The position numbers were made by a program, and so were the translations under genes. Below the pieces are notes generated by a model that made no database searches, was not told the origin of the DNA, and worked only from the letters and a program-made list of their open reading frames with translations. Shown here in pieces: positions 63,927 through 64,000 of a stretch of 64,000 nucleotides of DNA. This DNA comes from Spongiibacter pelagi (GTDB lineage Bacteria > Pseudomonadota > Gammaproteobacteria > Pseudomonadales > Spongiibacteraceae), in NCBI RefSeq assembly GCF_014705705.1, contig NZ_JACXLD010000004.1, positions 1-64,000 on the forward strand, written 5' to 3'. The stretch's first letter is position 1, and each line of letters opens with the position of its first letter.

Positions 63927-64000
63927 TTGCAGGTTCGGGCAGACAGAGAAGATGCAATAACTTTTAGTAATAATTATTTCCGCTACGCTGTGACTTGCGT

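Overview
The window is chromosomal DNA from a marine-type gammaproteobacterium. The core genes look most like the Cellvibrionales/Spongiibacteraceae-Pseudomonas side of the class: a FabY-type ketoacyl synthase, a CysI-DUF934 pair, a three-subunit Pnt transhydrogenase, FlhX/FliK, a DinB of E. coli length, and a GspC-like PDZ protein. The genus is inference; there is no rRNA here.

Layout. Positions 1-48,400 are ordinary chromosome: dinB; the siroheme reductase cysI with DUF934; fliK-flhX; a glutathione peroxidase-ohrR pair behind a perfect 24-bp palindrome; a ~490-bp non-coding element with 16-bp terminal inverted repeats; pntAa-pntAb-pntB; a MASE1/CHASE histidine kinase; a CvfB-like S1 protein; a GlxA-type AraC regulator divergent from fabY; a PilZ protein; a lipid/acyl-CoA cluster (SRPBCC, nitroreductase, dienoyl-CoA isomerase-like crotonase, acyltransferase); a quinohaemoprotein alcohol dehydrogenase; queD; tRNA-Val and two identical tRNA-Asp; an unrecognised coiled-coil gene; nadK, a rhomboid protease, pepN, cysH, pyrD, a UbiB-like kinase; a signalling pair (receiver plus histidine-less kinase, then GGDEF-EAL); a serine hydrolase and a patatin; a split YeeE/YedE sulfur transporter behind a CsoR-like operator; dusC and mdh.

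Positions ~48,550-64,000 are accessory. The chromosomal ttcA gene is broken inside its PP-loop motif, straight after SGGK. From that point a tight five-gene operon reads rightward behind a good sigma70 promoter: three tyrosine recombinases (419, 544 and 775 aa), a 139-aa helical/coiled-coil protein and, overlapping it by ATGA, a complete but clearly divergent ttcA. An integrative element therefore seems to target ttcA and to carry a replacement for the gene it destroys, translationally coupled to its own recombinases. The 3' half of the native ttcA does not appear again before the window ends, so the right end of the island is probably beyond position 64,000. Cargo to the right includes the 3' remnant of a DEAD/DEAH-type restriction enzyme, an IS3-family insertion with a frameshifted orfA and no visible target duplication, and a MarR-regulated efflux operon (membrane fusion protein, RND permease, TraF-like barrel protein) whose last gene is cut by the IS.

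The most promising new system is the recombinase-ttcA operon. Related arrangements are known (Tn554 TnpABC, recombinase-in-trio elements, Gamma-Mobile-Trio islands), but a recombinase quartet with a built-in replacement for its target gene is not one I can name.
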